From: Angiostrongylus vasorum
Taxonomy: Eukaryota; Nematoda; Chromadorea; Rhabditida; Metastrongylidae
Length of the DNA stretch: 64,000 nt
Assembly: GCA_018806985.1 (NCBI GenBank)
Contig: JADANN010000274.1
Span: forward strand, 186,001-250,000
Reading direction: 5' to 3'
Position numbers and translations under genes: made by a program. Under the pieces are notes generated by a model. It was not told the DNA's origin, did no database searches, and saw only the letters and a list, made by a program, of their open reading frames with translations. Below are positions 12,043-22,540 of the stretch, piece after piece. The stretch's first letter is position 1, and the number at the start of each line of letters is the position of its first letter.

Positions 12043-12384
12043 TTAACGAAGCTGAGATATTTGCAAAACTCTGGACCGCAGGTGCCTATGAGTGGGAACG
12101 AACGCGCTATTGTCCTTTCCGAGGGAGTAACGCGTTCACCACACACACCATGCGGGTCCTTCGTTTCGCCTCTCTCTCAGCTAGTTCTCATCTCTCTCAT
12201 TCTAATCAGGGTGATTGCTGATGGCAAAAGATCGATAGAACTAGCTGAGAGAGAGGGCGAAACGAAGGACCCGCATGGTGTGGTGGTGAACGCAGTTACT
12301 CCCCCGGAAAGCGACAATAGCGCGTTCGTTCCCCACCATAGGCACCTGCGTTCCAGAGTTTTGCAAATATCTCAGCTTCGTTAA
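12043..12384. repeat. Fold-back (palindromic) family C element
   Basis: Two arms, 12043-12188 and 12237-12384, are near-perfect reverse complements around a 48 nt centre. Each arm carries the family C SINE unit (GTGTGGTGGTGAACGCG block, then TTTTGCAAATATCTCAGC). A transcript would fold into a ~146 bp hairpin. Confidence 0.9.
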
Positions 12385-12399
12385 TGTGATATCTTTGTT

Positions 12400-14030
12400 G
12401 CGAAATTTTTGTACAGTTCATGAAGAATCTTTGTGTACTGAATAGGGACTCCTTGACTATCCAGAGCTTCCATGACTGCTTCTATCTCAATTGAGTTAAG
12501 GCCTTCTTTAAATCGATGAAAGTGAGACGGTGCGGACTTTTGTATCTCGGGATACTTCAGTGAGTCATGTTATCGTGTGCATGTGGTCGATCTTACTAAA
12601 TCCTTTTCGATACCTTAGTTAATCACATGGCTGTCCTTCGTTCAGTGACCGTGAATCCTGTTTAGCATGACTCGAGTTAAGAGTTTATAGACATATTTCA
12701 AGCAGATTGGGCGATGGTTGCCGATATAGTGGACGGCGTCCTTCTTGAGCGAAATACAGTACTACAGACCTTCCACTGAATAGGAACCTTGCATTCTGAC
12801 AGGTAACGTGTGAAGAACGGGGCTAATGTGTTGATGAGAACAGACGAGACGTTCTTCAAGAGTTTTTATCTTACCCTGTCCGGACTTCGTGTTATTCGAC
12901 TCTGTACCCACGAAATAGCATGTCGGATTTTCGGAAGAGAGAACCAGTGCTACGACATATCTATCCTCCTTTATTTCGTGTTAGTCCAGGGCAACGTGGC
13001 TATTGAAGAAATCCAAGTAGTAATCGTGAACTATTTTTCTCCATTGCCTTTCTGAAAGCTGCAGCTGTTCGTTTTGGGCATCGGAGTGCAATCCTCTTGA
13101 TTTCGTAACTGATGAATCAGTGGGCTTTGCGAATGCTTTTCCCACCCTCTGCAGCTTCGTCATAATTGCTGCTCTTGTCAATTTAAGATCTTTTATTACC
13201 TGTCTGCATTGTTTTTGCAAGTTCGGACGTTAGTCCGCGATTGCCTGCAGCTTGTGTGATTCCACACTGGCGTATCACCACGAGAGTTTCTCTACACAAT
13301 TGTCCTTTGGAGACTTTTGAACTCTCACCTTTCATAGTGTTAACGTGGAGATCTTGGATGAGAAAATAGTACTTCTCGTCTGTGTTATCACAAACAGCAT
13401 CTTCCCAAAGGCCGAATAATGAACTGAATAAATTGCTGTTTATAGTGGTTTCGAGACTTCATTTTTTTTAAACTTAGCAGCTTTCTATCCTTTCCTACAA
13501 GAAAAAACCTTGCGCGAAGTAGGCGATCGTATAAGCCCGTGTACAATTTTGGACAACAGCGAAATCGGTTAGGCAAAACCTTCGGGTTTACTATGGCGTG
13601 GTCTATTTTGTTCTGGCACTCTCCACTGGGAGCGCTGAGAGTGGAGCCTCTAGAATTGCAAGTTACCATGAATGGTCTTGGTTTTCGGATAAACTCAAAT
13701 AGCTCTCAATTTGCTTGTTTCTTCCTAATCCGTGGGCCCCAATGTGACGTTCTTCAGGGTCTAATCTTAGCATTGAAATCTCCAGTGACCTTGAAGAATG
13801 TATGACATTCTCTGCAGAACTTCAAGTCCATATGGAACGCTTGACTTCGTCTTCGTTATAGCTCTTGACATTGGTGCAAAGGCAACGCGAAGATCATCAA
13901 ACCCGATTTTGATCCACATCTCTTCAAACGTAAACGTCCAGTTAGGCTTACTAGTTGTTCGAGTGAATCGATGTTCATGGCTAAACTCGTGTTCACGACA
14001 ACGCCAGTGCCGCTAACTCCTTTATTATCG
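12400..14030 (-). mobile_element. Decayed RTE-type non-LTR retrotransposon (endonuclease plus RT)
   Basis: On the minus strand, the 14030 side carries apurinic-type endonuclease text (GECQNKIDHAIVN, then YTGLYDRLLRARF, 13388-13669). A linker follows (KDLKLTRAAIMTKLQ, 12981-13220), then RT fragments toward 12440 (NHRPICL and LTFIDLKKA-like stretches in several frames). The order fits RTE/BovB-like LINEs common in strongylid genomes. Many stops and frameshifts make it inactive. Confidence 0.7.
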
Positions 14031-14960
14031 CATCTTCTAAAAAAATAGTTCCCTCTCAGGCTCTTTCGTGGTGAGGGGGAACGAAGTCCGTTTATTCTAC
14101 TGTGTTTAGCTTTTCATACCCACGTACAGCATGCTGAGCCCTGAACATAGGGGCTGGATACACCGACGCCTAGCTTGCCATTCTCTCCCAGAGTAGACGG
14201 GGTGCTTATTTGTTTGAGGCTTCTATCCGCCTCCTGTATACTTCCCTGTGACTTGATTGCACGCGTTTGACCGCATTACCTACTAGATACGTAAATGAGA
14301 ACACATTCACGCACGCATGCATGGATACGCCTACGTCCTTGCTGACACAAAAAGGTACGTGCGAAATCAGGGCAGCTGAAACAGTGAGTCCATCCCAAGG
14401 ATCCAACTTCGTCTGAGAGAACCAATGGTCTGCAACAAACCCCCCATCCACCAGCTGTGGAGGCGCCACGTTAGTTTACGAATAGCAGGCAAGAGATCCC
14501 TCTATGAGGGAAATCAGTGGATTAAGTACATTAGTTATCGGAAAATTATCGGGAGTTGTTGGAAAACCAGCATCATCCAACATGTGTTAAGTACATACAG
14601 ATGAATTCCAACCAGTAATCTTTTGCTATTTGAATAGTTTCCTACATGACTGAATTAAGACGAGGTTGATACAAACTTTTATCCTGCTAGTTTCGGCGCT
14701 TTCGCCTTTCCCTCAGAGCCGCGTTGATCCATGTCGATGGTCCAGAGCAGGTCGTATTTATTGCTATTTGAATTCCATTCACTCTGATGGGTTATGGTTG
14801 TCACTGGAATGGCTGCGTATAAAAAACTGTCATACTTTACTCACACGACATAACACCACTTCATCGATTTTTTTACTTTTTTTTATTTTTTGTTATTTAT
14901 TTGTATCCATAATCTTTTATTTTTATTTTATTCTCCACTTTTTTATTTCATCACATCCAT
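14031..14960. other. Possible 5' flank of the LINE, then T-rich low complexity
   Basis: 14031-14470 may be the untranslated 5' part of the minus-strand LINE, since it abuts its endonuclease end, but nothing proves it. 14867-14945 is a T-rich low-complexity tract. No gene seen. Confidence 0.35.
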
Positions 14961-15285
14961 CATCCATGAAGGTCTTCTAGGATTCGAACATGCGCTCGTC
15001 GGCTCTTGAGGATTTTAGGTCCTATTTATGAATGTCGTTGAATTTTAGTCAAGTCGATCCTCCATGGAATCTAGGGATAGCCGTGCTATGACATTCCCAG
15101 CTGTTCTTCACAGGCAGCCAGTACTTTTATAGACTAGGAGAGCAAGCAGATCCCTAACAGGTCTTGTATTGATCACTGATAGCAGAGAGATAGCGTGTTT
15201 GGTGGGCCCGATGCAGGACCGAACCAGAGAGTTTGTGAGTTCTACTAAACGGCATCTCGAACCACTGCGCTACCTGTACCTCCTA
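14960..15285 (-). repeat. Family E tRNA-headed SINE-like repeat
   Basis: On the minus strand the 15285 side starts with a tRNA-like head: A box TAGCGCAGTGG and B box GGTTCGGTCC. The downstream body (cctattta...gtcgatcctcc region) recurs at 39560-39790 and in part at 28130-28560. Confidence 0.6.
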
Positions 15286-15289
15286 ATGT

Positions 15290-16200
15290 CCATAGAAAGT
15301 TCGTATATATTGTTAAACCGACCGCCAAATGCTGACAGCAACGTAGTTGTATAGTCAATGAGTTTTTTCACCAAAATAAGAGTTCGAAATGTTCCAAAAT
15401 CATGAGAAAATAGAATTTGTAGGGTAGGACACGTAGAAAACGAAAAAGAATAACAAAATACATGGAAAAACGAACTGTAGACTGAAAAGTACGACAAAAT
15501 TGCGGTATAATTTGCCAGGGTAACGACTTATCCGACCCGAATTGATGTCAACTCAAAGAGGGGCACACGGAGTTAAACGTCGGTCTCTAAGTGTTAAAAG
15601 TAATCAAGGAGTTCGACTATAGGTGGTACTTTTATATCTCACTTCATTGTCCCAACATTCGCTAACTCTGCACATATCCTATAAGACAAGGGCTACTCAG
15701 CTCAGTTTTTATTGCATTGCGTTTTGCTTTAATTTCATTCTGCTTTTCATTAAGTCATCATTTTTTTTCTTTTGATAAGGAATTGCCTACCAGTGAATAG
15801 TTCATGTTCCTTTGCAATCTTGTTTCACTTCAACGGAATCGCCTCCTAAGTCTACTATTCTTGTCTGTGTTTCAAATCCAACTTAGTGTTAAGAAGTAGG
15901 TGGACTAACACGATGAGTGAAGAAGGGTCATCTAAGTATACGAATAGGATAAGCTTTCTTAAAGTTGGCGAGAACAGTGCATGTCCAATACATCGCTGTG
16001 TTTTAGCTTGGCCACTGCTGCGATGGTACACAAGTTGTAGAGCTCAAAGGAACTACGAACAGTTGAAAGAATGATCGTGACTTCTTACTGGTTTGGCTGT
16101 TCCGAAGATTATTATAAGAGTAGTGGTCTACTAGGAGTATTGCGTGTCCTGTGGGAAATGAGGGAAATAATCCATTGAGATAAAACCACAATGATGCTGA
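15290..16200. other. No supported gene
   Basis: A short plus frame at 15886-16074 starts with ATG but shows no domain and no good donor. The rest is AT-rich intergenic sequence. Confidence 0.5.
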
Positions 16201-16204
16201 CATA

Positions 16205-16300
16205 TGGGCAAAACTCGGAACAGCGGGTCAGCTTCGAACCCGTGATTACCGTCTCCGGGCGCTCACGTGTTATCCGCTGCACCATCGAGGCCTTTGATTT
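16205..16300 (-). repeat. tRNA-like SINE head
   Basis: On the minus strand: A-box-like TGGTGCAGCGG and B-box-like GGGTTCGAAGC about 45 nt apart, resembling the head of family C units. There is no complete cloverleaf, so this is a SINE head rather than a tRNA gene. Confidence 0.6.
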
Positions 16301-16431
16301 CATCTTAGCCATGTCTTCACTCCGTCCGTGCTATCAACAATCGCCCATCAACGGGGAATGAACTGGGAAGCGCAAGTTGTAGTATGTGAAATACAATCAG
16401 GATGGTGAGACCTATTTGCCATAATACCGTG

Positions 16432-16705
16432 CCAGGGCGCGTGTAGTGCAGTGGTCACAGGCGCCGTGCAAGACACATAGGATCGATCCATGGGCCCAGG
16501 CCCATTACGCCCTTCATCTCCCCGGGGTCGGCAAATTGGTACCAGACTTGTCTGGGAGGATAGTAGCACCAGCTCGATACATAAGTAGACAACCGCGAGT
16601 CATCGTAAAGGCCAAATATGCATTGCATCACTTCCAACGATGCTTAGTGAAGTCGAATGCATGGCGCATCTCCGAGGGTTGCTCAACGCCGAGAGTTTTT
16701 TTCTT
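16432..16705 (+). repeat. Family A tRNA-derived SINE, copy 4
   Basis: Plus-strand copy: tRNA-like head with B box GGATCGATCC at about 16481, then the shared body (CGGCAAATTGGTACCAGAC) and the end GAGAGTTTTTTTC near 16705. Confidence 0.8.
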
Positions 16706-17165
16706 ACCTTGCTACGGAGAAGGAGCAGGCAGTAGATGAAGGCTTCAACAATCCATGAAGAGTTCAAATGCCTCACGAGAAGCCAACAACCGTTGGACCC
16801 CTGCCAGCACCTACCCACCCAAGGATGCCCCAATCGCTTGCCGCGGCCGCGCGAACTCTTTCGCATTACGTTCGATTCATCATATTACTCGTTTTTTTCA
16901 CGAAATGTTGGTCATCGTCGCGTCGTATTCCTCACGTATGAGTTCCGTCTGGCCGGAATGCTGGATTTTGAGTAGGCACACTTTCTCCGATGCGGGACAT
17001 TCTTTTCTTTCTTCCCTTTCTTGTTAACGAGCTCTATATTTCTCAATCCCATTAGCCATAGGTTAAGACCACTAATGATCTATAAGCTACTACTTCGGAC
17101 TTCGTTATCCAGAACGATTCTTGCCAACACCGTTTTTTGTCCCTCGTTATCACTTCTTTCTATAG
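16706..17165. other. Upstream region of selenophosphate synthetase, no gene seen
   Basis: A GC-rich patch with a NotI-like palindrome near 16842 is followed by AT-rich sequence. Short frames on both strands show no domain. The promoter of the next gene should be here; no clear motif was found. Confidence 0.4.
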
Positions 17166-17176
17166 GCAGTTTTCAG
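17166..17176 (+). promoter_or_regulatory. Probable spliced-leader acceptor of the selD gene
   Basis: A pyrimidine-rich AGTTTTCAG ends at 17176, only 7 n upstream of the ATG at 17184. In nematodes such an acceptor without a local donor usually marks SL trans-splicing. An unseen 5' UTR exon is the alternative. Confidence 0.55.
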
Positions 17177-17183
17177 TGTAGAA

Positions 17184-20100
17184 ATGGGAATTGACAGCGA
17201 ACGGATTGAGAGAATTCTTGCGGGGTTCGATCCCTCGAGCAACGGTCTTTCCGAGGATTTTATTCTAACAAAACTAACAGCGATGAAGGGCTGTGGCTGT
17301 AAAGTTCCAAGATCGGCAAGTTTTCTTTTCAGCGCCACTTGCTTGTTATGTCTTTTATGGTTGTTTGGCAACGAAGCACTGCTTTGTAGATTCTGCTCGA
17401 ACTTCTGAAGAGTTTCAAATCTGATTATAATGTCACTGTCGGTAACGAAGTTGGTAAGTGAAGATTCAGTATGTTCTCAGCAGTAGCTATTCAACCAGCA
17501 GGTGCAATGGGGCCATTTGAGGTATTGGACTCGATAGCTGTGTGGTGCCTCTTCGGCACAAAGGTCTGAACCTCGTTCAAACGACGGATTTCTTCTATCC
17601 ACTAGTCGACGACCCATATCTGATGGTAAATCGATGGATTGTATAGTAGTGAATGTTGTCGCTACAAAGTGCGATTTAGAAGATAAGACTAGCTTCTATT
17701 CTGACGACGGGTTTTTCTTTAAATCCAGTGTAGGGACGTGTCACTTGCGCGAATGTCTTGAGCGACTTGTATGCCATGGGTGTCGTCGACTGTGACAATA
17801 TGCTCATGCTCCTTGGAGTGGCTGTCGATCTGGGCGAACACGAGCGCGACGTAATCGTCTCCATGTTTATCAAAGGATTCCAGGTGTGTTTTGATTTTTA
17901 AACAATTTGATCTTGTCGATTTTCTTCTTTGTGGAGTTTCCATAGTTCAGTTTTATGGTTAGAATAAAAGCTAAGAGCTGTCGGCGCTGATAAATTCTTG
18001 AAGAATGCGCCATGCATTTGACTTTATTAAGCATCGTTTGGAGGTGATTAAATGCATATCTGGCCTTTATAATGACTAACGGTGGCCTATCAATGTATCG
18101 AGCCAGTGCTACTATCCTCCGAAACAAGTCTGGTTGCAGTTTGCTGACCCCCGGAGGTATGGAAGGCTTGGTGGGCCAGGGGCGTGGGGTTGATCCCGTG
18201 TGTGTGCTGCAGGGGCTCCTCCGACCATTGCGCCACACGTGCCCTTGATTATATGGTTATGACATGTTGTAGATAATTAGACACTTCAACACTTGGACGA
18301 GCCATCTTCACGAATTGTGTAGACTACCACGTAGTTTTTACAACAGTTGTTCCTCCTTGTTATTTTGCTGGACAATTTTCATTTTCGTCATAGCTTTTGA
18401 ATAACTATGCCATATGGTTCTCGTCATCATATCACCAAAGGTAGTCACTTCCATTTCTTACTGGTCGGAATGAGATATGTCGGCTTGCAACTACTTTTCT
18501 TCCAGGACAACAGCGATTCTCGATGTAGATTTACTATCATAAGTTTGCTGTGGTTCTATTAGAACACGTCGAGTTTATCTCGAATAGTGGTAGAATTGAT
18601 CTGAATGATCGTTATTTCCAAATAAAAAACCTTTCAGTTCGCTGTTAGCTGATGCGGTCGGTTTTATTCAGGATGCGGCTGCATCCGCTGGAACGAAGGT
18701 CCGAGGTGGACAGACTGTTCGTTGTCCTTGGCTTCTTCTTGGAGGAGTTGCAAGTAGTGTGGTTTCTGACGACGAGTTAATCAATGTGGATCGAGCACAG
18801 CCTGGAGATATTCTTGTTCTGACAAAGCCAATCGGGGGACAGGTGGCTGTGAATTGTTACGAATGGTTAAAGAAGAAGAATGGAAAGGTGGAGGAATTTC
18901 GTCTTGATGAAGGAAGAATCATTCGCGCTTTCCAGCAGGTCACGGAACAGATGACCAGATTGAACAGGTTGGTTTGCATAGTTTTTTTTTTTTTATATCA
19001 TTTAGTGATGTCCAATAGGTATGGCTTACTGCTACGAGTATTCAATGTTGTCACTTCTTTTGTTTTATTTTTCTTTTTGATGGTGTCCGAAAGATTGTGG
19101 CGAAAAAAGTATGTAACACTTTCAATATATTGAACGTTGCTAATAAATTCATCACACAAAGTCCGAAGTTGGTTTTCGCCGAGTCGTAATTTCTTGATCA
19201 CTAATGTGTTTGAGTGGTTCAGCTTTGCAGATTTAGGAGTCTTTGTTCCATCGCCTTATTTGTGTGTATACCTCCTACTACTTGAGTGGCCCGTCCGCAA
19301 TGGTTGTGCAGGCCCCAGCAAAATTTCCATTTTTTCGCAGTCTTCCTGGTTTAGCTATTGTGGTTTCCTGGAGTTCCGAGGTCAGCCTAGCCAAAATCTG
19401 CCCCAGGTCTTCACTACCGCAGGCAGTCGCCGCCTTTGTGGATCAGAGCGAGATTTGCCTCCATGCCACTAGTTTGATACCAGGTCACTGGTGGATCTAG
19501 ATATTGGTTTACTCTCAGCGGAACGCTGGACTCCTCAGCTCGGGAGACCCTGCTGGGATGATGAGTCTCCCTGTTGTACATAGTAAGCCGAAACGTAGGA
19601 ACACCTTCAAGCCACGTATTAACCATTGAGAGGTTTGTATATATGACACTTGCAAACTACCTTTCAAATTTTGAATGTATTTGGAATGAAGATTCTGGAA
19701 AAATTTGCCGCATGTAGCAGCCGGAAACGCAGACGATGCATTGGGCGTGCCATTGTGTCCTGTTACGCGAAACGTCGCTTATTCGATTGCCTTTGTTTTT
19801 GGAATATGAGTGAGAATAATGCAAAAAGAGTGAGTAATTAGGTCTTGTGAGCTCCAGAAAATAAGAATTTCAACTTGATGGAGTAGTAGGGTATACATCT
19901 TATAGGCCAACATCTTTGTATTCTAGCAGTTTTTGTTCTAATGTTTAATGTGATCTGAGATATGTTCGTTCAATGTTTAGAGCGGCGACTGTTTTTTGCC
20001 CCAGGTGTATTGTGCTCAGCGGCTCAATAGATCAATGAATACCGATCGAGCGCTTTCAGTGTCATTTGAATTCTCACAATAATGCTGTAGCTTGAATAAT

Positions 20101-22025
20101 TCGCAATTTGTTGAGGTAAATGGACGTTTTTTCGTGAAATTCTCACTAACCTCGCAATCTCACCGACTTAGGACCAGTGAAGTATGAGACGTCGGCGACT
20201 TCATCGTTTTGTAAGGTTTCGTATTAATGGGGAATGATGTTGTTTACCTCCAAACAGTCTACCCCTCATCGTGGCTGGGAGGTGTTCCTGGGTGTCGGGC
20301 TGCGATGTACAGCGGAGGGATTCATCCCCACAGCAGGGTCTCCCAAGATGAGAATGTGTCCGGCATTTCCATCAGGAAACCCAGATAAGGGTAAAACAAT
20401 ACCAGGATCCACCACTATCCTGGTATCAGACTAGTCGTGTGGTTGCAAATCTTTCTCTGGTTCACAAGAGCGGCGAGTGCATATAGTGGTGACGACCTGG
20501 GGCTGACTTTGGCCAGGTTGTCCTCGGGACTCCATGGAATCAGAATTGCTAAACCAGCAAATCTCCAGAGAACGGAACTTATGTCGGCACCCGCAGAACC
20601 AGTGAAAACGGGCCATCCAGGTATCCAAGATGCTTTGATTATATGCAAACAGGCTAGTATGGAGTCGTCTGATCAGTAGCTTGAGTGAAGTAGTTTCCTG
20701 TTAAAGGACTAATATGATTCGGTATAATTGAAGTTATCAAGCTTTCTTCTTTCTCCAGATGTGTCTGTTTATTCAAATATTTCCAGCCTTGTTGAATAAT
20801 TAACAATGCCTTCTTTGGTTATGTTTAGAAATGCAGCCAAAATGCTTCACAAGTACAACGCCCATGCTTCTACCGATGTCACTGGGTTTGGTGTTCTTGG
20901 TTAGTTTTTCTGAATACTGTTTCGTACAGGACTAAGTTATGTAATGTTAATGCACGATCTAATGACGGTGTTCCATTATGATAGCACTGGTACCACTCTT
21001 TCTGCAAAGAGTAGTTGCGACTTAGTTGCTTTCAATGGACTATTTGTTTATTAAACTCTAATATCTTCTGTTTTCTTTCCTCTTATCATCTTCTTTTTCG
21101 AAAAATTGAATTCTCGATAGACTCGAAACCACAATGTTTTAGAAAATGTTGTAGTCTCTTGTACGGGTCTGGTGAACGTTTAAACCGTCACGTGCTTTAG
21201 TTGTCGAAAACTTATCGGTTGTTCGTTATGAGCTTCTATTCTCTTATGTGATTTATCAAGTTAGTAGGGCGCTGTGTTCTCATTCATGATTTAGTCGTTG
21301 AAGTAGAAAGTAATCTTGGATTTATGATAGCCTTTTTCAGCTTAACGAAGTATTACACTGCAGGTCATGCGGACAATTTGTCTCGAGCACAGAGGGCTAA
21401 AGTTCGTTTTGTGATTGACACTTTACCCGTGGTGGAATACATGGATGAAGTCGCTCGAAGTATGCCGAGTGGCAACGGCTTCAATTTGTTCGGCGGCACA
21501 TCGGCTGAGACAAGTGGGGGTTTGCTGGTCGCACTTGACCAAAACGTTGTGGAAGTACGTATAGTAGTTAATTCTTCGTCCGTACGGGTAATTCCAAGGT
21601 CTTATCAAGATGAAATGCTTTTTGGTGCACGAGCTTTCGAGCGTTTTGGAGTGTATTTTATAAAAGAGTCTTGAATAAGACGGGGATCGGTTTGTTTGAT
21701 AAGAATTGGAACACAAACGTTGTTGGTCCCTGTTGTCACTATCGATACTACGGCAAAGTCGTTATAAAAGTAGTTATTGTCGTCATATTCTTTTTAAATC
21801 TTCCACCTAGTCTTCTTATTTCTTGGCCTTTTGTTCGTTGTTTTTTTCTCAAACTAAATCCTTAATTTGCAAGGATTTCAGGGATTTATTTGTGATCTGC
21901 AGTCTCTGGACGGTTTCCCTGCATGGGTAGTTGGACGTGTTGAGGCGATTGCCAGTGGTGAGAATCACGCGACCATTCGTGAAGATTATAAGGTGGTATC
22001 TGTGCCCTCACAGATTCATTGTTGA
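17184..22025 (+). CDS. seld-1: Selenophosphate synthetase (selenide, water dikinase), Cys form, 8 exons
   Basis: Makes selenophosphate from selenide and ATP, the selenium donor for selenocysteine. Exons: 17184-17315, 17390-17453, 17522-17625, 17734-17883, 18672-18967, 20829-20899, 21364-21554, 21882-22025; all phases close, giving 383 residues (human SEPHS1 has 392). The active-site loop reads MKGCGCKVP at about residues 34-42, with Cys where SEPHS2-type enzymes have Sec. Also visible: [18 protein letters not shown] with the metal-binding Asp, [52 protein letters not shown] (Walker-like ATP-site region) and [10 protein letters not shown]. The first intron uses a GC donor (17316) with an AG acceptor. 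Introns 4 and 5 hold SINE A and two inverted family B repeats. Ends at TGA 22023-22025. Confidence 0.95.
17965..18245 (-). repeat. Family A tRNA-derived SINE, copy 5
   Basis: Minus-strand copy in intron 4 of the selD gene, with tRNA-like head at the 18245 side and 3' end near 17965. Confidence 0.8.
19285..19625 (-). repeat. Family B repeat, copy 1
   Basis: Reverse-complement copy of the family B consensus (TTCCTGGAGTTCCGAGGTCA on this strand) in selD intron 5. No tRNA boxes, terminal inverted repeats or coding capacity recognised. Confidence 0.75.
20255..20640 (+). repeat. Family B repeat, copy 2
   Basis: Plus-strand family B copy, starting near CTCATCGTGGCTGGGAGGTG and ending near CGGGCCATCC. 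An internal palindrome around CCAGGATCCACC is shared with other copies. It lies in the same intron as copy 1, inverted relative to it. Confidence 0.8.
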
Positions 22026-22359
22026 ATTTTATGAGGTATCGGCGTCATATGAAACACTTTTCCCTTGTTTATCGAGATCTGAAGTTCTCTGCTTGAGTGT
22101 GATATGTATAAGTAATGGCTGAAAGAAGTGACGGGAGTACTCGACAATTGTTCTTCAATGTGATTTCATGACTGCGTATCCTTCCCTCAATATATACAAT
22201 AGGACTATTTTTGCTTGGATTTGTTGTAATGTTTTGAGGTGATTCCTTGGTTGTGTAAAATTATATAAAAGTTACCAAAGACGGTTTCTGTAGTTATTGC
22301 AGGTTTTATCAGCAATTCCACCTTATCTATTCACTTTCCATTTTTACGCTTTGTTATCG

Positions 22360-22500
22360 AGTGCGGACCTCAGTGGTACAGTGTGTAATACGCTTGCCTG
22401 GGAAAGGGTAATCGTGGTTCGATCTGGCCTGGGGTCCAAGTTTTGCGAATATCCCAACATCGTTGTCGCTGCATCCACTTCTCACTCAAATGTGTCCTTA
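22360..22500 (+). repeat. Family C SINE head and partial body
   Basis: A-box-like TGGTACAGTGTG and B-box-like GGTTCGATCTG, followed by the family C block TTTTGCGAATATCCCA. It fills much of the 515 bp gap between the selD and RabGGTase genes. Confidence 0.65.
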
Positions 22501-22540
22501 ACATCAAATGTCCCGCAAATTCTGATCCTTTTTAAGGTGA

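Noticed and set aside
16432..16500. tRNA gene
   Set aside because: A and B boxes occur here and in many other places, but there is no acceptor stem or cloverleaf and the sequence continues into a shared SINE body, so these are SINE heads.
16446..16739. 97-codon plus frame
   Set aside because: It lies within a family A SINE and its flank; repeat-derived frames recur at other copies.
17184..22025. Selenocysteine codon or SECIS in selD
   Set aside because: The active-site codon is TGT (Cys), and the only TGA in frame is the normal stop at 22023-22025.
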